Of a DNA stretch of 64,000 nucleotides, positions 1 through 8,139 are shown piece by piece. The position numbers were made by a program, and so were the translations under genes. The notes beneath the pieces were generated by a model. The model had not been told where the DNA came from, did not search any database, and saw only the letters and a list, made by a program, of their open reading frames with translations. The stretch covers positions 58,017-122,016 of the forward strand of contig NZ_BMMU01000016.1 in NCBI RefSeq assembly GCF_014646095.1, given 5' to 3'. This stretch comes from Streptomyces lacrimifluminis (lineage in GTDB: Bacteria > Actinomycetota > Actinomycetes > Streptomycetales > Streptomycetaceae). Each line of letters starts with the position of its first letter. Position 1 is the stretch's first letter.

Positions 1-404
1 ACGATGAGGACCACGGCCACGATGCCGCGCGGCAGCCAGGCCACGATGCCGTTGATCATCGTGCTGACCGGGTTGGCGCCGAAGACACCGAGCGCGAGCT
101 GGAGCGTGATCAGCATCAGCGCGTAGTAGACGATCTTGCAGACGATCCCGGTCAGGTCGTACGCGGAGTCCCGCAGCAACTGCGCGGTACCCGCCCGTTC
201 GGCCAGTCGCTCCGAACCGACCTTGCGCAGGACGCGGTCCAGCACACGGGCGATCAGCTTCGACACGAACCAGCCGATGGCCAGGATGATGAGGAACGCG
301 ACGAGTTTCGGGACGAACGTGGCGATCTTCGCCCAGGCGTCGTCGAGCCCCTGGGTGAAGTCGATGGCAAGCCCGGTACTGCTGCCGTGGGTGATGGTGG
401 CCAT
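1..404 (-). CDS. Mechanosensitive-channel-like membrane protein, C-terminus cut by window
   Basis: The reading frame begins with ATG at 404 (MATITHGSSTG) behind a good GAAGGAAG ribosome site and runs off the left edge, so only the first 134 residues are visible. There is a long hydrophobic helix at about 33-47 (KLVAFLIILAIGWFVSKLI), then an amphipathic stretch (RVLDRVLRKVGSERLAERAG), a second helix at about 88-106 and the start of a third. This pattern of helix plus charged RVLxRVLRKVG segment is that of the conserved TM-helix repeat found in CmpX/MscS-related small channel proteins of actinobacteria. Family assignment is inferred from pattern; the pore domain is outside the window. Confidence 0.7.
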   Translation of the reverse strand, partial: MATITHGSSTGLAIDFTQGLDDAWAKIATFVPKLVAFLIILAIGWFVSKLIARVLDRVLRKVGSERLAERAGTAQLLRDSAYDLTGIVCKIVYYALMLITLQLALGVFGANPVSTMINGIVAWLPRGIVAVVLI

Positions 405-541
405 GGATGGTCTTCCTTCGGTAGGTGATCAGGTGCTACCGGCCCCCTCCGTCGTGGATATCAGCGACGGCGCCCGACGGCCGTGGGTGCGCGGCCGAAC
501 GGGTGACCGATCCCCCATCTCGGAGACATACGCTGCCCCCC

Positions 542-1813
542 GTGACCTCTCCGACTTCTCCGGCCTCTCCGACTTCTCCCGCCGCCCGCACCGCGCTCGA
601 CCTCACCGCCGACCTCCCGGTCCCGGCCCTGGAGGACCTCTACCGCGACCTGCACAGCCACCCGGAACTGTCCCTGGCGGAACACCGCACGGCAGCCCGG
701 CTGGCCGAGACCCTCCGCGAATCCGGCTACGAGACGACGGAGGGCGTCGGCGGCACAGGCGTCGTGGGCGTCCTTCGCAACGGCGACGGCCCGGCGGTCC
801 TGCTCCGCGCCGACATGGACGCGCTCCCGGTACCGGAGGAAACGGCCCTCCCCTACGCCTCCACCGTCCCCGGCGTGATGCACGCCTGCGGCCACGACCT
901 GCACGTGACCTGGCTGGCGGGGGCGGCCCAGGCCCTGGCAGCGGGCCGGGACACATGGAACGGCACTCTGCTCCTGGTCGGCCAGCCCGCCGAGGAGACG
1001 GGCGAGGGGGCACGGGCGATGCTGGCGGACGGCCTGTACGAGCGCTTCCCGCGCCCGGACGCCCTGCTGGCACAGCACGCGGCGCCGGGCCCGGCCGGCC
1101 TCTTCCCCCACATCCCCGGCCTGATCATGTCGGCGTCTACGGACGTCGACCTCGTCGTACACGGCCGGGGCGGCCACGGATCCCGCCCCGAAACGACGGT
1201 CGACCCGGTGGTGACGGCGGCCTACATCGTCACGCGCCTCCAGACGGTCGTCTCGCGCGAGATCGCGGCCCGCGACTCCGCCGTCCTGACGGTCGGCGTG
1301 ATCGAGGCGGGCACCCGGCACAACATCATCCCGGCGACGGCACGTATCGCCCTGAACCTGCGCACCCAGTCGACCGACGTACGGGACCGCATGCTGGCCT
1401 CGATCAGACGGATCGCCCAGGGCGAGTGCCTGGCGGCGGGCTGCCCGCGCGATCCGGAGATCGAGGTCGGCGCGACCTTCCCGGTGACGGTCAACGACGC
1501 GACGCTCGACGAGCGGGTGGCCTCCGTCCACCGTGAGGTCTTCGGCGCGGGCACGGTCTTCGACCCCGGCCCGGCCATGGGCAGCGAGGACTTCGCCCAT
1601 CTGGCGACGGACCAACTCCCGTACGCCTACTGGTTCGTGACGACCACACCGGCCGAGGTCTGGAACGCGGCGGAGGGCGGCGACGACCTGATGGCCAAAC
1701 TCGCGGCGGTACCGAGCAACCACAGCCCACTGTTCGCCCCGGACCTGTCGGTGGTCGCACCCGGAGTACGAACCCTGGTGTCGGGGGCACTGGCCGTCCT
1801 GTCGCCGGCTTAG
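542..1813 (+). CDS. M20-family amidohydrolase (hippurate hydrolase / N-acyl amino acid amidohydrolase type)
   Basis: A zinc-dependent M20D peptidase-type hydrolase of 423 residues when read from GTG at 542. The frame is open upstream to 425, but those codons are low-quality Arg/Pro/Ser and would place the start inside the neighbouring promoter, so 542 is preferred; GTG at 503 is another option. Visible signatures are RADMDALP (about 90-97), the metal-binding ACGHDLH (about 115-121), the catalytic PAEETGEGA (about 149-157) and the C-terminal GSEDFA ligand segment. Family members remove acyl groups from amino acids or peptides in the cytoplasm; the substrate cannot be read from sequence. It stands alone, divergent from the channel-like gene at the left edge. 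Confidence 0.85.
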   Translation: MTSPTSPASPTSPAARTALDLTADLPVPALEDLYRDLHSHPELSLAEHRTAARLAETLRESGYETTEGVGGTGVVGVLRNGDGPAVLLRADMDALPVPEETALPYASTVPGVMHACGHDLHVTWLAGAAQALAAGRDTWNGTLLLVGQPAEETGEGARAMLADGLYERFPRPDALLAQHAAPGPAGLFPHIPGLIMSASTDVDLVVHGRGGHGSRPETTVDPVVTAAYIVTRLQTVVSREIAARDSAVLTVGVIEAGTRHNIIPATARIALNLRTQSTDVRDRMLASIRRIAQGECLAAGCPRDPEIEVGATFPVTVNDATLDERVASVHREVFGAGTVFDPGPAMGSEDFAHLATDQLPYAYWFVTTTPAEVWNAAEGGDDLMAKLAAVPSNHSPLFAPDLSVVAPGVRTLVSGALAVLSPA

Positions 1814-1825
1814 CCGACCAGGCAT

Positions 1826-1930
1826 TGAGCGACCTCTTGCGGAGCAGGTCGAATCCGGCACGACCGTACAGCTGTCTCTTGATCTTCTTGATGCGGTTCA
1901 CAGCACCTTCGGCACCGCCGGAACTCCAGA
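1826..1930 (-). pseudogene. ISL3-family transposase remnant, C-terminal end only
   Basis: On the minus strand an open stretch reads WSSGGAEGAVNRIKKIKRQL and continues YGRAGFDLLRKR, the extreme C-terminus of ISL3-family transposases. Everything upstream is missing, and the frame then runs into the 3' end of the amidohydrolase gene without the usual stop. It cannot encode an active transposase. Its last 46 bp recur exactly in the second remnant at 4022-4067, in the same orientation. Confidence 0.75.
1835..1880 (-). repeat. 46-bp direct repeat, left copy (ISL3 transposase 3' end)
   Basis: Exact match to 4022-4067; encodes KRQLYGRAGFDLLRK on the minus strand. The two copies bracket the ECF sigma factor pair. 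Confidence 0.9.
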
Positions 1931-1931
1931 C

Positions 1932-1955
1932 GGGCGTCCGCCGGAGCGGACGCCC
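1932..1955 (-). terminator. Hairpin terminator after the sigma-partner gene
   Basis: Perfect 9-bp inverted repeat GGGCGTCCG / CGGACGCCC with a 6-nt loop, 31 bp beyond the stop at 1986 of the leftward-transcribed gene. Confidence 0.65.
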
Positions 1956-1985
1956 TTCTGGCTGCGCGGCGGCACCGAGGCTGAC

Positions 1986-3032
1986 TCAGGACGAGCTGAC
2001 CGGCACCTCACCCGTTTTGTCCGCGACGCCAATTCCCAGGAGTGCGCTCTTGGTTGTTCCAAGGTAGACGAGACTCGACGAGTCGAAGACCCAGGCGTAG
2101 CCCTTTGAGGAGCCCTGGAACGTAAGGCCGACGCCCTCCCGCCCCGCGGCGTCCTTGACATGACTCACGACGCGCACGTCGGGGAGCTTGGCCATGGCAC
2201 GGTAGATCGCGGCGCTGAGGTCGGGCAGCAGAGTGGCGTCGTCGATGATGGCCCCGAGGTTCTCGACGACCACTTCCGTGAGGCGGCTCGCTTCCACATT
2301 CCTCGCATCGCCGGAGAGCTTCTTCAGCAGCGCGTCGGGATCGGTGGGCAGAGCCTGAAGCTGCCGGAAGGTCAGGTATCCGACGCCGCTCATGCCCATG
2401 ACCATCTTCTTGGACGGGTCGTTGAGCGCGACGCCCTTCCTCAAACCGTCCCGCTTGCCGTCTACCGAATCCCATTGCTCTCGTCGGACGGACCCCTTGT
2501 ACTCCTCCACCTTGAAGGTCCCCTTGCTCTTCGCGAGCTCTTCGAAATCGCGGAAGTCAACGCCCAACTCACCTGCCAACCCTTGGGACTTGGTGTAGAT
2601 GTACTGGTCGCCGCGCACCGTGACCGCCGGGCGGTCGGCCGCCGCCAGGGCGATCCGGTCCAGCAACTGCGTGGCTTTCCGGTGGTCGTCCCCGGTGACA
2701 CCTGCGGCAGCTGTGTCGCGCCGGCCGTCCTGTGCGCCGTCGACCGCCACTACGCCCAGGCTCACGACGGCGGCCAGTGCCAGCGGGGCCGCGACGAGAA
2801 CGAGGCGCCGCCCGGGGCGTCGGCGTGCGGGGGGCACAGGTGATGCGCTCGGTGATGGGTTCGTCGCACCCGACTGCTCGTGGGTGGTCTCGCGAGTGAT
2901 CTGCTCCATCAGGTGTTCCCTCAGTACGCGGTGGCGGTCCTGCGCGAGCACCGGACGGCCCGGCGCGGGCAGCAACTCGGCCAGATCCTGGTAGTCGACC
3001 GGCCGATCGCGTCGTCGCGGGTTGGTGTTCAT
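1986..3032 (-). CDS. CU044_5270-family membrane protein, partner of the adjacent ECF sigma factor
   Basis: A 348-residue protein with a cytoplasmic N-terminus carrying a Pro-rich linker, one membrane helix at about 78-98 (LVLVAAPLALAAVVSLGVVA) and a 250-residue external domain. The external part contains the recurring features of the CU044_5270 family (QYIYTKSQG, REQWDSVDG, a final SSLVYLGTT segment). In actinobacteria this family almost always sits directly behind an ECF sigma gene and is taken to act as its membrane regulator; that role is inference here. The ATG at 3032 overlaps the stop of the sigma gene by 4 bp (ATGA), so the two are translationally coupled. The pair is flanked by IS remnants, which suggests it arrived by transfer. 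Confidence 0.85.
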   Translation of the reverse strand: MNTNPRRRDRPVDYQDLAELLPAPGRPVLAQDRHRVLREHLMEQITRETTHEQSGATNPSPSASPVPPARRRPGRRLVLVAAPLALAAVVSLGVVAVDGAQDGRRDTAAAGVTGDDHRKATQLLDRIALAAADRPAVTVRGDQYIYTKSQGLAGELGVDFRDFEELAKSKGTFKVEEYKGSVRREQWDSVDGKRDGLRKGVALNDPSKKMVMGMSGVGYLTFRQLQALPTDPDALLKKLSGDARNVEASRLTEVVVENLGAIIDDATLLPDLSAAIYRAMAKLPDVRVVSHVKDAAGREGVGLTFQGSSKGYAWVFDSSSLVYLGTTKSALLGIGVADKTGEVPVSSS

Positions 3033-3703
3033 CGCTTCTTCTCCTGCGTGGACCGAGCCGCCTGATGGCGGCTAACCGGTAACTGTCCGACCGTGGCCGG
3101 GCGTTGCACTCGGGTCTGCCCGGTGGCGTCTTCCGTGCCGTTGTTGCCGCCTGTGCCGCCGCCGAGTTCGAGCTCAGTGAGCTTGCGCAGGCGTTTCCTC
3201 GCGCGCGAGAGCCGGGCCCGTACGGTGCCGACGGCCACGCCCAGGGCCTCGGCCGCTGTGGCGGCGTCCAGGCCCTCCCACACGCAGAGCGTGAACACCT
3301 CGCGCTCCCCGCGGCGCATCGTGCTCAATGCCTTCTGCGCGGCGGCCAGTTCCTCGGTGTCGGCCAGGCGCCGTGTCACCTCGTCGGCGAAGTCCGGCAC
3401 GGGATCGGGGGGCGGGACTCTGATGAGCGCGGCCTGGTGTCTTCGCGCCGCCCGCGCGGTGTTGCGTGTGACGTTCGTCGCGATCCCCAGCAGCCACGGG
3501 CGCAGGCTGTCGTCACCCGGAAGCACCCGCTCACGCAGCCGCCATGCCTCCAGGAAGGTCAGCGACACGATGTCGTCGGCCATGACCCAGTTGCCGGTCA
3601 TCCGGACGGCGTGCCGGTGGACCACCGAAGCGTGCTCGTCGAAGAGTTGCCTGAACGCATCCGGATCCCCGGCTCGCACGCGGTCCCGCAGTGAAATCTC
3701 CAC
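3029..3703 (-). CDS. ECF-type RNA polymerase sigma factor
   Basis: Contains a sigma-70 region 2 (RAGDPDAFRQLFDEHASVVH, then ADDIVSLTFLEAWR, about 10-60) and a region 4 helix-turn-helix (REVFTLCVWEGLDAATAAEA, then VGTVRARLSRARKRLRKL, about 130-180), with no region 1.1 or 3. A Ser/Thr/Gly-rich tail of about 40 residues follows. It would direct RNA polymerase to a small regulon, probably including its own promoter. GTG at 3703 (VEISLRDRV) starts the conserved part but its AGGAG lies only one base away; GTG at 3751 would add 16 unconserved residues and has a weak ribosome site, so the start is unsettled. It is coupled to the downstream membrane partner by a 4-bp overlap. Confidence 0.88.
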   Translation of the reverse strand: MEISLRDRVRAGDPDAFRQLFDEHASVVHRHAVRMTGNWVMADDIVSLTFLEAWRLRERVLPGDDSLRPWLLGIATNVTRNTARAARRHQAALIRVPPPDPVPDFADEVTRRLADTEELAAAQKALSTMRRGEREVFTLCVWEGLDAATAAEALGVAVGTVRARLSRARKRLRKLTELELGGGTGGNNGTEDATGQTRVQRPATVGQLPVSRHQAARSTQEKKR

Positions 3704-3751
3704 ACTCCTCTCTGTCCCCTGCGAGGACCGCGCTGCGGTGATCCGCGTCAC

Positions 3752-4004
3752 ACCATGGCCGGACCAACCCCGCAGTGCACATCACCGGACCGCTGCGACC
3801 ATTCCGGCTTCTCGGACCATTCGCCAGTGACGAGCCTGGGGCCCTTGCCGGGCAGACTCCGCCACGTCACTGAGGGCACGGCCACCCTCGCCCCGGGCTG
3901 TCGACGGATGGAAGCCACGCCTCGGGTCTTGCGGTCGGAGCATGAACATGCCCTGTGGGATGAGGCTGCGACGGCGCCACATCTTGGGGAGCGGTCGCGG
4001 AAGG
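3752..4004. other. Region between sigma gene and IS remnant, no gene seen
   Basis: About 250 bp upstream of the sigma gene. An open frame on the minus strand continues through it from the transposase remnant but resembles nothing known. It should hold the sigma-gene promoter, though I cannot point to a convincing -35/-10 pair. Confidence 0.4.
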
Positions 4005-4520
4005 TCACTGAAACAGGATCATCTTGCGGAGCAGGTCGAATCCGGCACGACCGTACAGCTGTCTCTTCTGCGCGCCGGCCGGACGGGAGGGCGAGCGGCG
4101 TCGGCTCGACATCGCAGGCACCGTCGGTCTGCGTAGCGGTGACCGCCTGGCCGGGCTGCGGGGCGACGGAGCACAGGTAGCCGCGGTGCGCGGCAACGCA
4201 CTTCTCGACGGCTTGACCGAGGTTCTGGAGCAGATGAAACCGATCAGCGACCTGGAGGGCGTCCGGGGCGCCGAGCGCGGCACCCTCGGCGTAGGCCCCG
4301 GCACGGTCCCTGCAGATCACCTCAACTCCCGGATGCGCCATCAGCCATGCGGCCAAGGTCGCCGCCTCGCGTCCGGGCAGGACCTCGATGGGCCGGTGGC
4401 GTTCACCGTCCGTGATCACGGTGGCGTACGAGTGCCCGCGCCGGGTGGCGAAATCGTCCACCCCGAGCACGCGAGGCGTGGTGACCTGCGGGTCCGGCAG
4501 CGCCAGATCTGTGCCAGAAC
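4005..4520 (-). pseudogene. ISL3-family transposase remnant (5'-truncated, internally deleted)
   Basis: Minus-strand codons from about 4520 read LPDPQVTTPRVLGVDDFATR and on through VICRDRAGAYAEGA and ALQVADRFHLLQNLGQAVEK, the DDE catalytic core of ISL3 transposases with the first and second acidic residues present. At about 4100 the frame is lost and the sequence jumps to the last 15 residues (KRQLYGRAGFDLLRK, then MILFQ and stop at 4005) in another frame, so roughly 200 residues are deleted. The N-terminal zinc-finger and helix-turn-helix half is also absent. Non-functional. Confidence 0.8.
4022..4067 (-). repeat. 46-bp direct repeat, right copy (ISL3 transposase 3' end)
   Basis: Exact match to 1835-1880 in the same orientation; the repeat-to-repeat distance is 2187 bp and encloses only the ECF sigma pair. 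Confidence 0.9.
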
Positions 4521-4588
4521 CGCCAGCCGGCCCAACCGGGCAGCACGTGCTGGGCCGCCGGCACCTGCCCCGCCGGTCCGTCAGCGGC

Positions 4589-6256
4589 TCAACCGGGCAC
4601 GTGCTGGGCGGTCCGCGCCTGCCTCAGCTTCTCCAACTGCCGCTCGGCATGCCGTACGGCGCCTTCGCGTCGGCCGGGCACCCGGTGCCTCAACTCGACG
4701 ACCACCGGCCCGAGTTCACGCGCGTCGGCACTCTCGCCGAGGCTCGTCCACTGGTGGTGGGCCCGGTCGACGGCCGCCTCGACGGCGGGCGCGTCCGACG
4801 CCTGCCCGGCCCCGAGCCGCGCACCGGCGACGGTCAGCCAGGCCCGACAGCTCCGGGCCGGGTCCCCGGCGAACATCGCGAGATCGGCCCGCACCTCGGT
4901 CCAGTGCAACGCCTCCTCGGAAGCGACCCCGTACGCCCGAGCGGCGGCCTGCTCCCACTGGGCGGCCAACGCGTCGGCGTCCCCGTGCCGCCCGGCCTGC
5001 ACGGCGGAGGTGATGAAGGAGTGCGGATCCCCGTCCTGGACGAGGGCGAGCCGACGCGGTGCGTCTGCAACTGGGGCTGCTTGCTTGGCTGGTGTCGCCG
5101 GCTCGGCCGGAACCGCCTGCTCGGCCGGAACCGGTGGAGCTGCAACCAGGTCCGCCTTCTCGGCTGAGCGCAGCTGCCTTACTGGGCTCGACTGTTCAGC
5201 TGTACCTGGTGTGCCTTCGGCTGCGCCCAGCCGTGTGGCTGAGCCCGATGCGCCTTCACCTGGTGCTGGCGCCGATTCGACGGAGCCTGACGCCTTTTCG
5301 GCTGGGACCGGTGCTTCTGCAGCTCGGCTCAGCGCCTCTGCGGCCGGGCTTGCCGCACCTCGGGACCGGATTGGCGAAGGCGGGGCTCCGCCGGGCGCTT
5401 CCGCGGCTCCGCCGGGTGCCTCTTCGGCGGCGGACGGCATGTTCAGCCCGTCTGGGGGTCCCCCCTCTGGGCCCCACCCACCCGCACCCTCAGACGGGGG
5501 TCTGGGGGCGAAGCCCCCCAGGGACGGGACGGGTAGGGGCGGCGGGGGCGAGACCAACCCGGCGTCCACACCCGCACCGGACACCGCGTCCCACGCCAGC
5601 ACCACATCCCCGTAGGCCACCCCCTCCGACGACAACCGCCCGAGCGCCTGCTGATGCAACTGCCCCGCCTCGGGCCGATACCCGCTGCGCAGAATCGTCG
5701 CGACCGCCTTCATGTACGTCGGCACGGCCACCGCCCGCCGAGGCGGCGCCGGAGCCACCCTCCCGTACACACTCACCCCGCGCCCCGCAGCGAACGCCCG
5801 CCCCGTGACGTACTGCCACGCGGCGGCATCGGCGTGCAGGTCGAGGAACAGTGTCGTCGTCCCCGGCGCCCGCAACCGCAGCTCCTCCGCGATCCAGTGC
5901 CACGGGAACGCGGTGTAGCGAACCGTCGAGGGGGTCGTGCGGGCCAGCGCGAGATGCGGAAGGTGCTGTTTGCGGTCGAGTTGGAGCTGTCCGGTGAGGA
6001 AGACGGTGAGCGGCCCGGGGGCCACCGCGGCGGCACGCAGCCGGGTGAGCACGGCCTGCGGCTCCAGCGGGTCGGCGAGTTCGACGACGTTCGCGGTGTC
6101 GGTGCCGGCCAGCACGGCGGGGGCGACTGCGGCGAGGACGGGCAGCACGGACGCCGCGTCCACGAGACAGCCCTTGCCCACGGGCGAGGCGGCGAGCAGC
6201 AGCGCGGTCCCGGTCGTCGAGCCGATCGAACCCATCGCACCCGTTGCCCCGGCCAT
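4589..6256 (-). CDS. Hypothetical protein with central repeat-derived and low-complexity insert
   Basis: A 555-residue protein I do not recognise by name. ATG at 6256 follows GGGGAGGGG, so it is preferred to the start at 6280. The N-terminal 230 residues are well ordered, with a hydrophobic stretch near 15-30 and conserved-looking LTVFLTGQLQLDRKQHLPHL and TLFLDLHADAAAWQYVTG segments. Residues about 233-270 are encoded by a Streptomyces GC-rich repeat (see the repeat entry), followed by about 130 residues of Ala/Pro/Glu-rich sequence. A C-terminal helical domain (LVQDGDPHSFITSAVQAGR onward, about 415-555) looks like a tetratricopeptide-type or regulatory helix bundle. No catalytic motif seen. 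The two ordered ends suggest a real protein that has absorbed repeat DNA. Confidence 0.7.
   Translation of the reverse strand: MAGATGAMGSIGSTTGTALLLAASPVGKGCLVDAASVLPVLAAVAPAVLAGTDTANVVELADPLEPQAVLTRLRAAAVAPGPLTVFLTGQLQLDRKQHLPHLALARTTPSTVRYTAFPWHWIAEELRLRAPGTTTLFLDLHADAAAWQYVTGRAFAAGRGVSVYGRVAPAPPRRAVAVPTYMKAVATILRSGYRPEAGQLHQQALGRLSSEGVAYGDVVLAWDAVSGAGVDAGLVSPPPPLPVPSLGGFAPRPPSEGAGGWGPEGGPPDGLNMPSAAEEAPGGAAEAPGGAPPSPIRSRGAASPAAEALSRAAEAPVPAEKASGSVESAPAPGEGASGSATRLGAAEGTPGTAEQSSPVRQLRSAEKADLVAAPPVPAEQAVPAEPATPAKQAAPVADAPRRLALVQDGDPHSFITSAVQAGRHGDADALAAQWEQAAARAYGVASEEALHWTEVRADLAMFAGDPARSCRAWLTVAGARLGAGQASDAPAVEAAVDRAHHQWTSLGESADARELGPVVVELRHRVPGRREGAVRHAERQLEKLRQARTAQHVPG
5446..5560. repeat. 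Streptomyces GC-rich dispersed repeat lying inside a coding sequence
   Basis: Contains cgggggtctgggggcg (5495-5510) followed by an agccccc arm, and the tail taggggcggcgggggcga (5534-5551). Both blocks recur exactly or nearly so in the intergenic copy at 41520-41655, and the first block recurs at 43600-43690. It is translated in frame as part of the gene at 4589-6256. Confidence 0.8.
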
Positions 6257-6352
6257 GGCCCCTCCCCTCACGTCCGTCACACCGTCACATGCCTAGGCAG
6301 CACCGTAACCGGTGCGACTGCGAAGGGGGGTTGGCGGTACGGCTATGGCCCT

Positions 6353-7591
6353 CTATGGACGGCTTGTACCGGACCCGGGGTCAGCCGCACCCTCTGCCGC
6401 CCCGTCCGCCGCACGCACGGCGAACACCGTCGTGTCGTCGGCGAGCCGCCCACCGCAGTGCCGCAGCGTGCCGTCCCGCACGAACGCCACCAGGCGCTCC
6501 GGATCGGCGGTACGCGGATCGTGGGCGACGGCGTCGGCGACGCGTTCACGCAGCGGGAAGAAGGTGCCGCCCGCGTCCCTGGCCTCGGTGACGCCGTCGG
6601 TGACGAGGAGCAGGGTCTCCGCGGCGCCGAGCGGCACCCGGACCACGGACGGCGGCCCACCGGCGCCCGCGGTCAACTCGCTGAGCCCGAGCGGGAGTCC
6701 GTCCCCCGGCGGCAGACTCCGTACCCCGTCGGGTGACACGATCAGGGAAGGCTCGTGCCCGAAGTTGACGACCTCGACGACGAGCCGCCCGTCGGCAGCC
6801 GCCCGGCGCTCCTCGGGAAAGCCGGGGGAGCCGGGGAAGCCGATGAGGACGGCCGTGGCGAACCGGTCGCCGTCGTCCCGCCCGACGGCCGCCCGGTAGT
6901 GGATGTGCCGCAGCATCCGTACCTCCAGGCGTTCCGCGACCGCCGCGAGCACCGGTTCGTGGTACGCGGCCTCCCGGAACGTGCCGAGCAGGGCCGCCGC
7001 CGCCTCGACCGCGCCGAGCCCCTTGCCCTGGACGTCACCGATGAGGACCCGGGTGCCGTGCGGGCCGGGCTGGATGTCGTAGAAGTCGCCGCCGACGCGG
7101 GCGACGGTGTCGGCGGCGAGATAGACCGCCGCGTGGTCGAGGCCGCCCCAGCCCGGCGGCAGCGGACGCAGCACCGTACGACGGGTGGTCTCGACGACGT
7201 CCCGCATGTGCAGCATGCGCCGCTCACCGCGCAGCCGGACCACGCAGGCCAGGACGGCGAGCACCCCGCCGAGGGCGACGAGGATGAAGTCGGGCAGCCC
7301 GGTCTGGTACTGGTGCGGCCAGGCACCGTCGACGAAGACATAGGTGCCGAGGGACAGGACGGCGAAGGCGACGGTGCCGGCCACCCGGCAGAGCGCGGCG
7401 GCGATCCCGGGTACCAGCACGATCCAGGAGATGATCCGGAACTCCCCGGTGGTGTTCCAGTCGAGGACCGCGATCACCATGAGCAGCACCAGCGGCGGCA
7501 CCCACCCGGCACCGCGGCGCCCGGCGGAGAGGGGCGACGAGAAGGCGGGCCCCTCTTCCGTGCCCAGACCCACCGGGCCCACCGGCTTCAT
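6353..7591 (-). CDS. Membrane-anchored PP2C-type (SpoIIE/RsbU) serine phosphatase
   Basis: The N-terminal 130 residues hold about four hydrophobic helices (VPPLVLLMVIAVLDW, IISWIVLVPGIAAALC, VAFAVLSLGTYVFV, ILVALGGVLAVLACVV), followed by a PP2C_2/SpoIIE domain. Metal-binding signatures are VGGDFYDI, VLIGDVQGKGLGAVEAA, VNFGHEPSLIV, LLLVTDGVTEARD and the final LADDTTVFAV. Enzymes of this class dephosphorylate anti-anti-sigma proteins and so control alternative sigma factors; no cognate STAS or RsbW gene is next door. ATG at 7591 (MKPVG) is preferred over 7618. It is divergent from the small membrane protein gene at 7690. Confidence 0.88.
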   Translation of the reverse strand: MKPVGPVGLGTEEGPAFSSPLSAGRRGAGWVPPLVLLMVIAVLDWNTTGEFRIISWIVLVPGIAAALCRVAGTVAFAVLSLGTYVFVDGAWPHQYQTGLPDFILVALGGVLAVLACVVRLRGERRMLHMRDVVETTRRTVLRPLPPGWGGLDHAAVYLAADTVARVGGDFYDIQPGPHGTRVLIGDVQGKGLGAVEAAAALLGTFREAAYHEPVLAAVAERLEVRMLRHIHYRAAVGRDDGDRFATAVLIGFPGSPGFPEERRAAADGRLVVEVVNFGHEPSLIVSPDGVRSLPPGDGLPLGLSELTAGAGGPPSVVRVPLGAAETLLLVTDGVTEARDAGGTFFPLRERVADAVAHDPRTADPERLVAFVRDGTLRHCGGRLADDTTVFAVRAADGAAEGAADPGSGTSRP

Positions 7592-7689
7592 GGAACCCAG
7601 CGAAACACGGCCGACCACCCCTGTCGACTTGCCGACGGACCTCTCCAGGTGTGCTCTGGAGGGCGGGGGCGAGGAGAGAGGACACTCTC

Positions 7690-8121
7690 ATGGCTCAGAC
7701 AACGTCCGGCATCCCCGGCAGGGCCGGGTTTCCCGACATCTTCGGCGCCCGGGCCCACCGGGCCACGCACCTGGCGCTGCCCGTCGTACTCGGGCTGGTC
7801 TACGGCTTCTGGGCCGCCGCCAACCGGCGCGACGGCGGTCCCATCACCGGCTGGAACGTCCTCTTCGGCTGTGTGAGCGCGCTGGCGTTCATGGCGGTGC
7901 TGGTCGGCGTACGGGCGGTGGCGCCGCGGCTGAGGCGCGAGCCGCACGCGCTGGTGTGGGGCGCGTTCGCCGGGGTCGCCTTCGGGTTCCTGTACAGCCA
8001 GACCGGGGCGAGTGTGCTGCGGTCGTGCGGCAACTCGCTGGCGGTCGCGGCGTCCGTGTCGGCGGTGCTGTTCTACCGCTACTACACGCACGAGGACGCG
8101 ACCGGCCAACGGGTGGGCTGA
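7690..8121 (+). CDS. Small membrane protein, unknown function
   Basis: 143 residues with at least three predicted membrane helices (LALPVVLGLVYGFWAAA, VLFGCVSALAFMAVLVGV, ALVWGAFAGVAFGFLY) and a short His/Glu-containing tail (YYTHEDATG). ATG at 7690 follows GAGGAGAGAGGA. I do not recognise a named family. It ends 18 bp before the stop of the convergent SH3-type gene. Confidence 0.75.
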   Translation: MAQTTSGIPGRAGFPDIFGARAHRATHLALPVVLGLVYGFWAAANRRDGGPITGWNVLFGCVSALAFMAVLVGVRAVAPRLRREPHALVWGAFAGVAFGFLYSQTGASVLRSCGNSLAVAASVSAVLFYRYYTHEDATGQRVG

Positions 8122-8139
8122 TCCGGGCCGAAGCCGGAC

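Noticed and set aside
425..541. N-terminal extension of the M20 amidohydrolase
   Set aside because: Arg/Pro/Ser codons without family similarity; GTG at 542 gives a normal-length enzyme.
1825..2067. Plus-strand 80-residue frame
   Set aside because: Antisense to the IS remnant and to the end of the sigma-partner gene.
4537..4615. Near-duplicate of the 3' end of the gene at 4589 (caaccgggca...cgtgctgggc twice)
   Set aside because: Probably a small local duplication at the IS junction; too short and imperfect to call a target-site duplication.
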